From the NCBI RefSeq assembly GCF_002025205.1, contig NZ_CP019947.1, positions 4,192,001 through 4,256,000 of the forward strand: DNA of 64,000 nucleotides. The letters run 5' to 3'. Source of the DNA: Pseudomonas sp. CC6-YY-74 (GTDB taxonomy: Bacteria; Pseudomonadota; Gammaproteobacteria; Pseudomonadales; Pseudomonadaceae). Below the pieces are notes generated by a model. That model did no database searches. It was given only the letters and a program-made list of their open reading frames with translations, and was not told where the DNA came from. A program made the position numbers and the translations under genes. Positions 29,560-39,797 of the stretch are shown one piece after another. The stretch's first letter is position 1; each line of letters begins with the position of its first letter.

Positions 29560-30228
29560 TCAGTCGGGCAGGCGTTCGGCCAGTTGCAGCAGGCTGGCGA
29601 CCTGTAAATCCGGCTCGATGCCCCAGGGGTCGAATTGGGCCTGTTCACTGCGTTTGACCCAGGCGCTGCGCAGGCCGGCATGGTTTGCACCGAGCACGTC
29701 GAAGGGGTTGCTGGAGACCAGCCAGGTGGTTGCGGCGGCGCTGCCGGTGCGACTCAGCAGGTGCTGGTAAACCAGCGGCGCCGGCTTGAAGCTGCGTACC
29801 GCCTCGACGCTGACAATTTCGTCGAAGAAGTCCACCAGACCGGCCTGCTCGAGCAGGGCACCGACTGCCGCCTGGCTGCCGTTGGAGAAGGCATACAGGC
29901 GAATCCCGCGTTGCTGCAGGGCGAGCAGCCCAGAGGCGCTGTCGGCGAAGGCCGGCAGGTGGCTCCAGGCATCCAGCAAGCCTTGTTGCGCCGCGGCGTC
30001 GAGCGGGGCCTGGGTCTGCGCACACACAAACGCCAGGGCCTCACGGGTGCACTGGGCAAAATCCACGTAGGCGCCCATCAGGCCGCGCCGGAAACTGTAT
30101 TCCAGCTGCTTGTCGCGCCAGCTCTGGTAGAAGACCTCGGCGCGTTCGCCGAGGGTCGTGCGCAGTTGCCGGGTGACGTCGCTGGGGTCGATCAGGGTGC
30201 CGTAAACATCGAAGGCAAGGGTGGGCAT
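29560..30228 (-). CDS. Haloacid dehalogenase, type II
   Basis: 222-residue HAD-superfamily hydrolase. Motif I is FDVYGTLID near the start (nucleophile Asp7), motif II SNGS at about residue 115, motif III Lys in SFKPAPLVYQHLL, and motif IV SSNPFDVLGANHAGL. This set is typical of L-2-haloacid dehalogenases. GAGGAAA precedes the ATG at 30228, making the in-frame extension upstream unlikely. Substrate may be 2-haloacids or an unknown phosphate ester. Confidence 0.88.
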   Translation of the reverse strand: MPTLAFDVYGTLIDPSDVTRQLRTTLGERAEVFYQSWRDKQLEYSFRRGLMGAYVDFAQCTREALAFVCAQTQAPLDAAAQQGLLDAWSHLPAFADSASGLLALQQRGIRLYAFSNGSQAAVGALLEQAGLVDFFDEIVSVEAVRSFKPAPLVYQHLLSRTGSAAATTWLVSSNPFDVLGANHAGLRSAWVKRSEQAQFDPWGIEPDLQVASLLQLAERLPD

Positions 30229-30678
30229 GGCGATTTCCTCGTTGGATTGCTGGACGTCAGGGTGGCAGACGCGCTCCCTGCCGGCACTTGCACCTAAGTG
30301 GCATGGCTCGGCAACCGCTTGATGGCCCCGTCCCCTTGGCCGAAGCCGCGCTCCAGCTTGACCGTGAAGCTCAGGTCGTAGCGTTGATCGAGCCTCCTGG
30401 CCTTGTGTACTCGTATCCTCGCGCTCGGGCGACACTGGCTGTCGCCCCGCGCTGCCAGACTGGTTAATCTAGCAGCCTGGCGGACTTAACGCTGTCCTAC
30501 TGCGGGAAAGCCGGACGTGGTTAGTTTTGCTGTGCGTTTTCGTTAAGTAGCCAGCTATTCGCCTCGATAACACAGCAGAACTGCCTCAACCCAAAATGTC
30601 GGACCGCGGGCTTCCTCTCGCCACCGCCGGTCGAATCCGACAGGCTGCTAGCGCTTCGCAACGGATGCAGTGCCAACC
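30229..30678. other. Intergenic region upstream of recC
   Basis: About 450 bases between divergent genes. No gene with coding character or ribosome binding site is evident. It should contain promoters for the dehalogenase and for recCBD; none is clear by eye. Confidence 0.45.
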
Positions 30679-31944
30679 ATGCTCAATCTTTATCATGCCC
30701 CCGACCTGGAAACCCTCGGCGAACTGGCGACTACGCTGCTCGCCCAGCCGCTGCATCAGCCCTTCGCCCCGGCGTTGGTGGTGGTGCCGAGTCAGGGCAT
30801 GGGCCGTTGGCTGACCCTGGAGCTGGCGCGCAAGCAGGGCATTGCCATGCAGCTCGAGGTGCAGTTGCCGGCCAAGTTCGTCTGGGACCTGTCGCGCCTG
30901 GTTCTGGGGCAGCTGCCAGAGCAATCGGCGTTCGCCCCGACCACCCTGGCCTGGCGCCTGTACGACTGGCTGTGCGAGCCGAGCAAGCTGGGCGAGGCGC
31001 CGCGTCTGGCGCATTACCTCGAGGGTGGCGACGAGCGCCGGCGCCTGTCGCTGGCCAGCAAGATCGCCGACGTATTCGACCAATACCTGCTGTATCGCGA
31101 TGACTGGCTGGCCGCCTGGGAGCGTAACGAGCTGCTCGACCTGGGGCCGGACGAAGCCTGGCAGGCGTTGCTCTGGCGCGAGCTGACTCGAGATGGCCAT
31201 CCGCATCGCGCGCGGTTGCTCGAGGATCTGTTGCGCCGGCTGTACGATGAGGCGCCCATCGCCAATCTGCCCGAGCGCCTGCTGGTGTTCGGCATCAGCA
31301 GCCTGCCGACCCACCATCTGCGCGTGCTCGAAGGCCTGGCGCGGCACACCGAGGTGGTGATCTTTGCCCTCAACCCCTGCCGCGAGGCCTGGGGCGAGAT
31401 TCGCGATATCCGCGAGCTGGCCCGGCAACCTGAGCTGAGCCCGGATGACTGGTACCTGGATGTCGGCCATCCGTTATTGGCCAGCCTGGGCAAGCAGGGC
31501 CGCGATTTCTTTGACAGCCTGTTCTCCCTGGCCTCGGCCGAAGGCAGCCAGGAAACCGGCCTGTACTCCGAGGATGCCGATCTGCACGACGCCAGCCTGC
31601 TGCAGGCGCTGCAGAACGACATCCTGCGCCTGCGCACCCGCCCGGCCGATGAACGCCTGCTGTTGCGCGAGGACGACCGCTCGCTGGAGCTGCATATCGC
31701 CCATTCGCCGCTGCGCGAGGTGGAAATCCTGCATGACCAGTTGCTCGCCCGCTTTGCCGCCGAGCCTGAATTGACCCCGGACCAGGTGGTGGTGCTGACC
31801 CCGGATATCGAGCGCTACGCGCCTTATATCGAGGCGATTTTTGCGGCTAAAACCGGCGCCCCACGGATGGCCGGCCCCGGACGGCCGGACCCCGCATTCC
31901 CTTCAGCCTGGCCGACCGCAGCCAGCGCGCGGAAATCCCCCTGA
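30679..31944 (+). pseudogene. recC: RecC (exodeoxyribonuclease V gamma), 5' part, frame broken
   Basis: N-terminal part of RecC, the chi-recognising subunit of the RecBCD helicase-nuclease. It opens MLNLYHAPDLETL and has the VVVPSQGMGRWLTLELA motif shared with other RecC proteins. Later come SLASKIADVFDQYLLYR, a helicase-like LLVFGISSLPTHHL and the VVVLTPDIERYAPYIEAIF block at residues about 370-388. Sense ends at GAPR (31865). The following 29 inserted bases shift the frame and a stop appears at 31942. ATG 30679 matches the RecC family start; a GTG lies nine bases earlier. Confidence 0.85.
31866..31894. other. 29-bp GC-rich palindromic insertion in recC
   Basis: Removing GATGGCC...ACCCCG (29 bases) restores CCA CGC ATT CCC, encoding the expected APRIPFSLADRS stretch. 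Inside lies CCGGCC-CCGGAC-GGCCGG, a 6-bp-stem hairpin. The ends can slide by two bases because CG flanks both sides. Confidence 0.75.
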
Positions 31945-34031
31945 TCGAAGCCTTCCTCAACCTGCTCGCCCTGCCCGACAGCCGCTTTGCCGCCGAGGAA
32001 ATCCTCGCCTGGCTGGAGCAGCCGGCGCTCGCCCGCCGCGCCGGTATCGAAGCCGAGGACCTGACGTTGCTGCGCGACTGGCTGCGCGAGGCCGGCGTGC
32101 GCTGGGGCCGCGACGGCGCGCATCGCCAGCAACTGGGTCTGCCGGCCGACAGTGCCTTCACCTGGCGCCAGGGCCTGGATCGCCTGCTGCTGGGCTTCGC
32201 CGCGCCGCCACAATTGGCCGGCGTACAGGCCCCCTTGCTCGGCGACAGCTGGCCGCTGGATGCCCTGGAAGGTGGCCGCGCGCAGTTGCTCGGGCGCCTG
32301 ATCGCCTTCGTCGAGCGCCTGGCCGCCCTGGCGCAGAGCCTGCAGCACCCACGCAGCCTGAGCGAATGGGCCGAGACCCTGTTGCAGGTGGTCGACGGCC
32401 TGTTCGATGAGCGCGAGGCCGGCGACACCTTGTTATTGCTCTCCAGAGCCTGCGCGGCGCTGCAGGATCAAGCGCTGGCTTCCGGCATCGAGCGGCCGCT
32501 GGAGCTGGCGCTGATCCGCCAGCAACTGACGTCGGCGCTGGAGCAGGGCGGCGGCGCCTCGGGTTTCCTCACCGGCGCGGTGACCTTCTGCACCATGGTG
32601 CCGATGCGCAGCCTGCCGTTCCGCCTGGTCTGCCTGCTCGGCCTGGATGACGGCGCCCTGCCAAGGCGCACCCCGGCCGCCGGCTTCGACCTGATCGGCC
32701 AGAAACCCCGGCGTGGCGACCGCGCCCGGCGCCTCGACGACCGTTACCTGCTGCTGGAAACCCTGCTCTCGGCGCGTGGCGGCCTGTACCTCAGCTACGT
32801 CGGCCGCGACCCGCGTAGTAACGCCGAATTGCCACCCTCGGTGCTGGTCAGCGAACTGCTGGATGTCATCGACCTCACCGCAGTTTGTGGAAACTCCTGT
32901 GGGAGGGGCTTTAGCCGCGAAACAGACGCCACCGATCCATCATCGCCTTCCAAGGCCAGCGCCCACATTACCCACCAGCACCCGCTGCAGCCCTTCGCCT
33001 CTGGCAACTTCGCCGGTGGCGCCCAGGCCGGTTTCGCCGCGCCCTGGTTCCGCGCCGCCCAGCGCCTGAGTGAGGTGGTCGCAGCACCGCAGCCCTTCGC
33101 CAGCATCCTGGCCGCGCCGGACCAGGACGGGCCGGGCGGCGATCAACTGACCCTGGAACCCAGCCAGCTGATCCACTGCTTCAAGCACCCGGCGCGCTAC
33201 CTGCTGGAACAGCGCCTCGGCCTGCGCCTGGCGCAAAGCGAGGAAGCCCTGGCCGGCGACGAACCCTTCAGCGTCGAATGGACCAGCCAACACGGCCTGC
33301 GCCAACTGGCGCTGCGGGCCGTCGAACAAGGCTGGAGCGAGCGTGCGGAACGCAGCGTGGCCGCCGCCTCCGGCTGGTTGCCGGTGGGCGAACTGGGCCA
33401 GGCGCACTGGGGCCAGATTCGTGGGCCGATCCGCGCCTTCGCCCCGACCCTGTTCGACGAACGGCCGAGTGATGCGCCGCAACCGCTGCTGGTGGATATC
33501 CAGCTGGCCGGCGTGCGTATCCACGGCTGGCTCGACGGCGTCAGCGCCAGCGGCTTGTTCGACTACCGCCTGCGCGACCTCGGCGCCTGGGAGCTGGCGC
33601 CGTTCTGGCTGCGCCACCTGCTGCTCAATTGCGCCGCCACCCCAGGAATCGCCCGCGACAGCCGTCTGCTGTCGCCGAAAAGCGAATGGCGCCTGGGGCC
33701 GTTGGCCAACCCGTTGCAACTGCTCGAACCCTGGCTCGAAGCCTATAAAAGTGCGCTGTGCGAACCGCTGCCGGTGCTGGCCAAGTGCAGTTATGGCTTC
33801 GCCCGTAAATGGCGCAAGCCCGGCCGCAAGGAACCGCTCGACGCCGCGCGCAGCGAAGCGCGGGTGATGTGGCAAGGCAACGACTACATGAGCGGCGAAG
33901 GCCAGGACCCCTGGAACGCCCTGGCCTTCCGCGACCGCGAGCCGCTGGACGCACGTTTCGAAGCCCTGGCCGAACAACTCTATGGGCCGGCCCTGGATGC
34001 CCTGCGCGACAGTGACGAGGATGAGGCATGA
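31893..34031 (+). pseudogene. recC: RecC, 3' part after the frame break
   Basis: Continues RecC from RIPFSLADRSQRAEIP to the natural C-terminus, about 712 codons; no start with a ribosome binding site at the head. Family landmarks are GAVTFCTMVPMRSLPFRLVCLLGLDDGALPR (about 32577-32670) and a C-terminal EGQDPWNALAFRD. A REP element at 32898-32922 is translated in frame (about 17 foreign residues including CGRGFSRETD) within a variable loop after LLDVIDLT. Its stop overlaps the recB start (ATGA). With the break, an intact RecC is not expected unless frameshifting or an error is involved. Confidence 0.85.
32898..32922. repeat. REP element inside recC
   Basis: TGTGGGAGGGGCTTTAGCCGCGAA has the sequence and imperfect hairpin (GGCTTTAGCC) of the common Pseudomonas REP. 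It keeps the reading frame open. Confidence 0.85.
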
Positions 34032-37000
34032 CGAGCGCACCGTTGGACCTGCTGCACGACAGTTTCGCCGGCCGCTCGCTGATCGAAGCCAGCGCCGGCA
34101 CCGGCAAGACCTGGACCCTCACCGCGCTGTACGCCCGCCTGTTGCTGGAGCAGCGCCTCAGCGTCAGCCAGATCCTGGTGGTGACTTTCACCACCGCCGC
34201 CACCGCCGAATTGCGCGAGCGCATTCGCTTGCGGCTGGCCGAGTTGCTGGCGGTCTACGACGCCGGCCCCGGCGCGGACGAGTTGCTCAATCGCCTGCAC
34301 GCCGAGTACCCGGACGCGGCCAGTCATCGGCGTCTGCTGCTGGCGGTGCACGGCTTCGACGAGGCGGCGATCTTCACCATCCACGGCTTCTGCCAGCGTG
34401 CGCTGCAGGACGCCGCATTCGAGGCCGGCGGCGACTTCGACAACGAGCTGACCCACGACGACCGCGAGATTCTCGACGCCTTGCTCGCCGACCTCTGGCG
34501 CCATGAGCTGGCCGCCGCCGAGCCGGAGTGGGCGGCCTTTCTGGTCCAGCACAAGTTGACCCCGCAGAGCCTGCGCCAGCGTCTGCGCAACCACCTGGGC
34601 AAACCCTACCTGCGCATCGAGCCGCAGCCCGGTGCCCGCAGCGAGATGAGCGCCCTGCGCAATGCCTGGCAGCACGCGCGGGACTGCTGGCAGCAACTGA
34701 GCGGTGAATGGCTGCAGCAGCTCAAGGCCTTCGACGGCTTCAAGAGCAATATGTGCAACCCGCTCAAGCTCGGCGCCTGGCAAGGCGAGCTGGACGGCTA
34801 CTTCAGCGATGCCGCCGCGCTGTTCAGCAAGACCGAGGCGCACCAGCGGCTGGCGCGTGAAGGCCTGGCCAAGGCCAGCAAGAAGGGCAGCAGTGCGCCG
34901 GACAGCCCGCTGGCCGATGCCCTGCAAGGCCTGTGCGACGCCCTGCAGACCGCGCAGCCCGAAGCCGAGCAACGCCTGATCGACCTGCAGGTACGCCTGA
35001 TCGGCGAGCTCAACCAGCAATTGCCGCAGCGCAAGGCCGCCCAGCGCCTGCTGGCTTTCGACGACCTGCTCAACAAACTGCAGCAGGGCCTCTACGGCGA
35101 GGGCGGCGAACACCTGGCCGGCACCCTGCGCGAACAATACCCGGTGGCGCTGATCGACGAGTTCCAGGACACCGACCCGGTGCAGTACCAGGTGTTCCGG
35201 CGGATCTACGAAAACCAGGGCGACCTGTGTTTTGTCGGCGATCCGAAGCAGGCCATCTATGCATTTCGCGGCGCGGACCTGGCCACCTACCTCAAGGCTC
35301 GCGACGAGGCGGCGCGCCAGTACAGCCTGGCCACCAACCACCGTTCCACCCCCGAGCTGATTGCCGCGCTCAACCAGCTGTTCGACCGGCCCATGCCGTT
35401 CGCCGAGCCGGGCCTGAGCTATCCGCAAGTCGGTGCCAGCCAGCGTGCACGGGCGCAGTTGGTGCTCCCCGTTGTCGATGCTGAGCCGGACGCGCCCTTG
35501 GCGCTGGTCTGGCTGGACGACGACTACCTCGGCAAGGGCGAAGCCGGCGCTCTGGTCGCCCGCGATACAGCCCGGCGCATCGCCGCCTTGCTGGCGGCGA
35601 GCAGTCGCGGCGAGGCCTATTTCGAGGCGCAGGGCGAGCGCACGGCGCTCAAGGGCGGCGATATCGCCGTCCTGGTCGCCAGCCACCGCCAGGCTGGCGA
35701 CGTCGCCGCCGAATTGGCCGCCCGCGGGGTGCCCAGCGTGCGCCGCGGCAAGGAAAACGTCTGGCACAGCGAAGAGGCCGGCGAGCTGGCCGCGGTGCTG
35801 GCCGCCTACGCCGAGCCCGGCCGCGAAGGTGCGCTGCGCTACGCCCTGGCCAGCCGCCTGCTTGGCCGCAGCGCCGTGGATCTGGCGGCCTGCCAGGACG
35901 ACGCCCAGGCCTGGGATAGCGAACGCGAAGCCGCCGAGCGCTACCACCAACTCTGGCAGCAACAGGGTTTTATGCGCGCCTTCCGCGCCTGGCTGGACGA
36001 GCAACAGGTGGCGCCGCGTCTGCTCGCCCTGGTCGATGGCGAGCGCCGGCTGACCAACCTGCTGCACCTGGCCGAACTGCTGCAGAGCGAGAGCCTGCAA
36101 CGGCCGGGGCTGGAGCAATTGCTGAGCTGGTTCAACGCCCAGCGCAGCGCCGAAAGCCACGGTGAAGAAGCCCTGTTGCGCCTGGAAAGCGATGCCGAGC
36201 GGGTGCAGATCGTCACCATCCACACGTCCAAGGGCCTGGAATACCCCTTGGTGTTCTGCCCCTACCTGTGGGACGGCGCCTTGCTGCGCCAGAGCGAAGA
36301 CATCACCTGCCATGCCGACGACGGTGCGCCGTTGCTCGATTTGGGTGGCGAAGACTTTGATACGCACCGCGAGCGCGCCCGCCATGAGCGTTTCGCCGAG
36401 CGCCTGCGCCTGACCTACGTGGCCCTGACCCGCGCCCGCGACCGCCTCTGGTTGCACTGGGGGCCGGTGGACTGCAAGCCGAAAAAGGACGGCACGCTCA
36501 GCGAGGCCGGCTTGCACAGCAGTGCCCTGGCCTGGCTGCTGCACGGCCGCCAGTTGCCGGGCGAGGATGCCCTGGGCGAACTCGCCGGCCATCTGCAAGC
36601 GCTCAGCCCCAGCGGCCTGCGCGGCGAAATCGATCAGCTGGTGGGCTCAAGCCACGGCCATATGGCCGTGCAAGCACTGCGCGAGAGCGAAGCCAGCGCC
36701 GCCGGTGAGCGCCGCGCACCGCCGCCCCAGCAGCTGGACCACATGAACCGCAGCCTGCACAGCGCCTGGCGCATCGGCAGCTTCTCCGGCCTGGCTTCCG
36801 GCATGCACATGGAAGCGCCGGACCGCGATAGCCTGGTGCTGCCCGCCGCCAGCGAACCGGGTAGTGGCTTCTTCGCCTTCCCCCGCGGCGCCCGCGCCGG
36901 CACCTGCCTGCACGCGATCCTGGAAGACTGGGCACGCGGCAAGGCGCCGTTGCCTGAGCTGATCGAGCCGGCGCTGCGCGGTCATGGCATCAGCTGCGAC

Positions 37001-37573
37001 TGGAGCGAGGTGGCGTTGAGCCAATTGCAGCAGGTGATCGACAGCGATCTCAACGGCGCCGGCCTGACCCTGGCCAGCCTGCAGTCGGCGCGCCGCCTGC
37101 CGGAACTGGGCTTCACCTTCCCCGTGGTCAATCTCGATCTGCAGCGCCTGCGCGCGATCCTCACCGATCCGGCCCATGGCCTGGCCGCGCCGATGCGCGA
37201 AGCCGCCGCGCGTTTGGAGTTCGACAGCCTCAAGGGTTTCCTCAAAGGCTATATCGACCTGACTTTCGAGCACGACGGCCGCTGGTATATCGCCGACTAC
37301 AAGTCCAACTGGCTCGGCCCGGACGCCAGCTACTATGGCGGCGAACGTCTGCTCCAGGCCCTGGCCGGCGAGCATTACTACCTGCAATACCTGATTTACC
37401 TGGTGGCGCTCCGGCGTTTCCTGCGTCAACGCTTGGCCGACTTCGACGGCAGCCAACTAGGCGGCGCCTACTACCTGTTCCTGCGCGGCATGCCCAGCGC
37501 CGGGGTGTATTTCTCGCGACCCAATGATGGGCTGCTGGATGCGTTGGATAACCTGTTCGAAGGAGAAGGGTGA
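34028..37573 (+). CDS. recB: RecB (exodeoxyribonuclease V beta)
   Basis: Full-length RecB (1181 aa), the 3'-5' helicase and nuclease subunit of RecBCD. Walker A is EASAGTGKTW at about 20-29. Motif II is LIDEFQDTDP at about 375. Motif III-like FVGDPKQAIYAFRGAD follows, then IVTIHTSKGLEYPLVFCP and LTYVALTRARDRLWLHWGP (motifs V and VI). The C-terminal nuclease has GYIDLTFEHDG and YIADYKSNWLG, the Asp/Lys metal-binding set. It overlaps recC by four bases. REP elements lie between it and recD. Confidence 0.96.
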   Translation: MTSAPLDLLHDSFAGRSLIEASAGTGKTWTLTALYARLLLEQRLSVSQILVVTFTTAATAELRERIRLRLAELLAVYDAGPGADELLNRLHAEYPDAASHRRLLLAVHGFDEAAIFTIHGFCQRALQDAAFEAGGDFDNELTHDDREILDALLADLWRHELAAAEPEWAAFLVQHKLTPQSLRQRLRNHLGKPYLRIEPQPGARSEMSALRNAWQHARDCWQQLSGEWLQQLKAFDGFKSNMCNPLKLGAWQGELDGYFSDAAALFSKTEAHQRLAREGLAKASKKGSSAPDSPLADALQGLCDALQTAQPEAEQRLIDLQVRLIGELNQQLPQRKAAQRLLAFDDLLNKLQQGLYGEGGEHLAGTLREQYPVALIDEFQDTDPVQYQVFRRIYENQGDLCFVGDPKQAIYAFRGADLATYLKARDEAARQYSLATNHRSTPELIAALNQLFDRPMPFAEPGLSYPQVGASQRARAQLVLPVVDAEPDAPLALVWLDDDYLGKGEAGALVARDTARRIAALLAASSRGEAYFEAQGERTALKGGDIAVLVASHRQAGDVAAELAARGVPSVRRGKENVWHSEEAGELAAVLAAYAEPGREGALRYALASRLLGRSAVDLAACQDDAQAWDSEREAAERYHQLWQQQGFMRAFRAWLDEQQVAPRLLALVDGERRLTNLLHLAELLQSESLQRPGLEQLLSWFNAQRSAESHGEEALLRLESDAERVQIVTIHTSKGLEYPLVFCPYLWDGALLRQSEDITCHADDGAPLLDLGGEDFDTHRERARHERFAERLRLTYVALTRARDRLWLHWGPVDCKPKKDGTLSEAGLHSSALAWLLHGRQLPGEDALGELAGHLQALSPSGLRGEIDQLVGSSHGHMAVQALRESEASAAGERRAPPPQQLDHMNRSLHSAWRIGSFSGLASGMHMEAPDRDSLVLPAASEPGSGFFAFPRGARAGTCLHAILEDWARGKAPLPELIEPALRGHGISCDWSEVALSQLQQVIDSDLNGAGLTLASLQSARRLPELGFTFPVVNLDLQRLRAILTDPAHGLAAPMREAAARLEFDSLKGFLKGYIDLTFEHDGRWYIADYKSNWLGPDASYYGGERLLQALAGEHYYLQYLIYLVALRRFLRQRLADFDGSQLGGAYYLFLRGMPSAGVYFSRPNDGLLDALDNLFEGEG

Positions 37574-37583
37574 TGACGGCTTT

Positions 37584-37750
37584 TGTAGGAGCGGGGCGTG
37601 CCCGCGAAAAGGCGCCGGCGCAAGAGCATCGCGGCCATGGCCCGCTCTCATCAAGCAAACAGTATGTTATTGATTTTATTGGTTATTACGTTTTCTGTAG
37701 GAGCGGGCCATGCCCGCGAAACGCATCGCTGCCATGGGCCGCTCCTACAG
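37584..37750. repeat. REP cluster between recB and recD
   Basis: Two direct REPs, TGTAGGAGCGGGGCGTGCCC... at 37584-37608 and TGTAGGAGCGGGCCATGCCC... at 37696-37720, each paired with an inverted partner (about 37633-37648 and 37737-37750, GGGCCGCTCCTACAG). The pairs form large hairpins and fill most of the 270-base gap, which otherwise holds only a weakly spaced GGAG for recD. Confidence 0.9.
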
Positions 37751-37843
37751 GTACCCACAAGCTGATAGACGCAATTGCCCCCCAGTTTGCTGCGCGACAA
37801 CGCGGCGTCTGGATGACGGGGAATCTCCTGCCGGAGTACCTCC

Positions 37844-39679
37844 ATGCTGACTGACCTGCCCCTCGGTCCCCTGGAGCGTGCCCTGGTCGACAGCCTGCGG
37901 CGCCTCGACCCGGCGGCCGAACCGCTGGTGCTGATTTCGGCGGCGCTGCTCTGTGCGGCGCTGGATAACGGCGATGTCTGCCTGCCGCTGGCGCGCCGGG
38001 CCGGGCAGCGGCCCTGGGCGGACCACGCGTTCTGTCTGCCGGCCCTGGCCGAGTGGCAGGCGCACCTGCAGGCCTCGTCGCTGGTCGGTGGCGACGGCGA
38101 CTTCACCCCGCTGATCCTCGACCACGGGCGGCTCTATCTGGCGCGCTATCAGGCCTACGAGCGCCAGCTCGCCGAGCAGTTGCTTGGCCGTGCGGCCGAT
38201 CTGCCGGTAGTCGACGAGGGCCAACTGAGTGCAAGCCTGGCTCGCCTGTTCGCCTTCAACTCTTCATCCCAAGCGGGGCAGCAACCCGACTGGCAGCGCC
38301 TGGCCGCTGCCCAGGCGGTACGGCGCAAGCTGGCGGTGATCTCCGGCGGGCCCGGCACCGGCAAGACCACCACTGTGGTGCGTCTGCTCGCGGCGCTACT
38401 CGAACAACCCGGCGGCGAGCGAATGGCCATCGGCCTGGCTGCACCCACCGGCAAGGCGGCGGCGCGCATGGCCGAGGCGATCCGCAATGCCAAGTCAGCG
38501 CTGCCGGTCAGCGCGGCGGTCAAGGCGGCGCTGCCGGAACAGGCACGCACCCTGCACCGTCTGCTCGGCGCCCGTGGCGACAGCCCGCAGGTGCGGCACC
38601 ACGCGGCCAACCCGCTGGCGCTGGACGTGCTGGTGGTCGACGAAGCCTCGATGGTCGACCTGGCGCTGATGGCCAAGCTGATCGATGCCCTCCCGCCCAG
38701 CGCGCGGCTGATCCTGCTCGGCGACAAGGATCAGCTCTGTGCGGTGGAAGCCGGCGCGGTATTCGCCGAGCTGTGCGAGGGCCGTGGCTTCGACGCCCAG
38801 GCGGCGGCTGACCTGCAACGCATCACCGGTCAACAGGTAGCGGTCGCCCAGCCGACCTCACGCCTGGGCGATGCCGTGGTGCTGCTGACGCACAGCCACC
38901 GGTTTGCCGGCGACAGCGGCATCGGCGAGCTGGCGCGGCGGATCAATGGCGGCGACGTCAGCGGCACCCTGGGTTTGCTCAAAGAACAGCGCAGCGACCT
39001 GGCCTGGAATGCCCAGCCGACCCCCGCCGATCTGCTCGAACGGCTGGACCAGGGCTACGCACCCTTTCTCGCCGCGGCGAAAAGCGCCGATCCACAGGCG
39101 GCCTTCGCCGCCTTCAACGACTTCCGTGCCCTCTGCGCCCAGCGCGAAGGCGCTTGGGGCGTGGCCGGGATCAATGAAGCGCTGGAAGCACGGGTGAAGA
39201 GGCGCAGCCAGGTCGCCAGCCGCGAACGCTGGTACGTCGGTCGGCCGGTGATGGTGCGACAGAACGACTACGCCCTCGGCCTGTTCAACGGCGATATCGG
39301 CATCTGCCTGCACAGCGAACACGGCCTACGGGTGTTCTTCGAAAGTGAGGACGGTTACCGCCCCTTCGCCCCGGCACGCCTGCCCAGCCACGACAGTGCC
39401 TTCGCCATGACCGTGCACAAGAGCCAGGGCTCGGAATTCAGCGAAGTGCTGCTGGCGCTGCCCGAGCAACCGAGCCCGCTGCTCAGCCGCAGCCTGTTCT
39501 ACACCGGCATCACCCGGGCCAAGCACAAGGTGGAAATCTGGGGCCTGCCGGCGCGTCTGGCCGAGGCGGTGGCCACCCGCGCCGAGCGCGCGGCGGGATT
39601 GGCCGAGCGGCTGGCGGGGGTGGCTTTGCCGGTGCCGGCGGCGGGTAAGGATGCTGGCCAATTGGCGTTGTTCGACTGA
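37844..39679 (+). CDS. recD: RecD (exodeoxyribonuclease V alpha)
   Basis: 611-residue 5'-3' helicase subunit of RecBCD. Walker A is SGGPGTGKTTT (about residues 167-177), with GLAAPTGKAAARMAEA (motif Ia), VVDEASMVDL (motif II), LGDKDQLCAVEAGAVF (motif III), FAMTVHKSQGSEF (motif V region) and YTGITRAKHKVEIWG (motif VI). GGAG is eight bases before the ATG. Length is slightly shorter than in some pseudomonads. Confidence 0.95.
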   Translation: MLTDLPLGPLERALVDSLRRLDPAAEPLVLISAALLCAALDNGDVCLPLARRAGQRPWADHAFCLPALAEWQAHLQASSLVGGDGDFTPLILDHGRLYLARYQAYERQLAEQLLGRAADLPVVDEGQLSASLARLFAFNSSSQAGQQPDWQRLAAAQAVRRKLAVISGGPGTGKTTTVVRLLAALLEQPGGERMAIGLAAPTGKAAARMAEAIRNAKSALPVSAAVKAALPEQARTLHRLLGARGDSPQVRHHAANPLALDVLVVDEASMVDLALMAKLIDALPPSARLILLGDKDQLCAVEAGAVFAELCEGRGFDAQAAADLQRITGQQVAVAQPTSRLGDAVVLLTHSHRFAGDSGIGELARRINGGDVSGTLGLLKEQRSDLAWNAQPTPADLLERLDQGYAPFLAAAKSADPQAAFAAFNDFRALCAQREGAWGVAGINEALEARVKRRSQVASRERWYVGRPVMVRQNDYALGLFNGDIGICLHSEHGLRVFFESEDGYRPFAPARLPSHDSAFAMTVHKSQGSEFSEVLLALPEQPSPLLSRSLFYTGITRAKHKVEIWGLPARLAEAVATRAERAAGLAERLAGVALPVPAAGKDAGQLALFD

Positions 39680-39692
39680 ACACCTGGCTGTT

Positions 39693-39768
39693 AGGGTGGC
39701 CTGATGCGCTTTCGCTGGGTAGCCGCTTCGCGCCACTCTGTCGCGCGGATCTACTCAGGTGCCACCCT
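39693..39768. repeat. Inverted repeat TAGGGTGGC...GCCACCCTA
   Basis: Nine-base arms at 39693-39701 and 39760-39768 enclose about 58 bases after recD. TAGGGTGG-ended intergenic repeats are common in this group; here it may also end recD transcription. Confidence 0.6.
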
Positions 39769-39797
39769 ACGCCAGTTAACGAAAGGAATGAGTATTC

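Noticed and set aside
33980..36598. 872-codon open frame antisense to recB
   Set aside because: Shadow of recB codon bias; composition (Gln, Ala, Val, Gly repeats) is typical of antisense reading of GC-rich genes.
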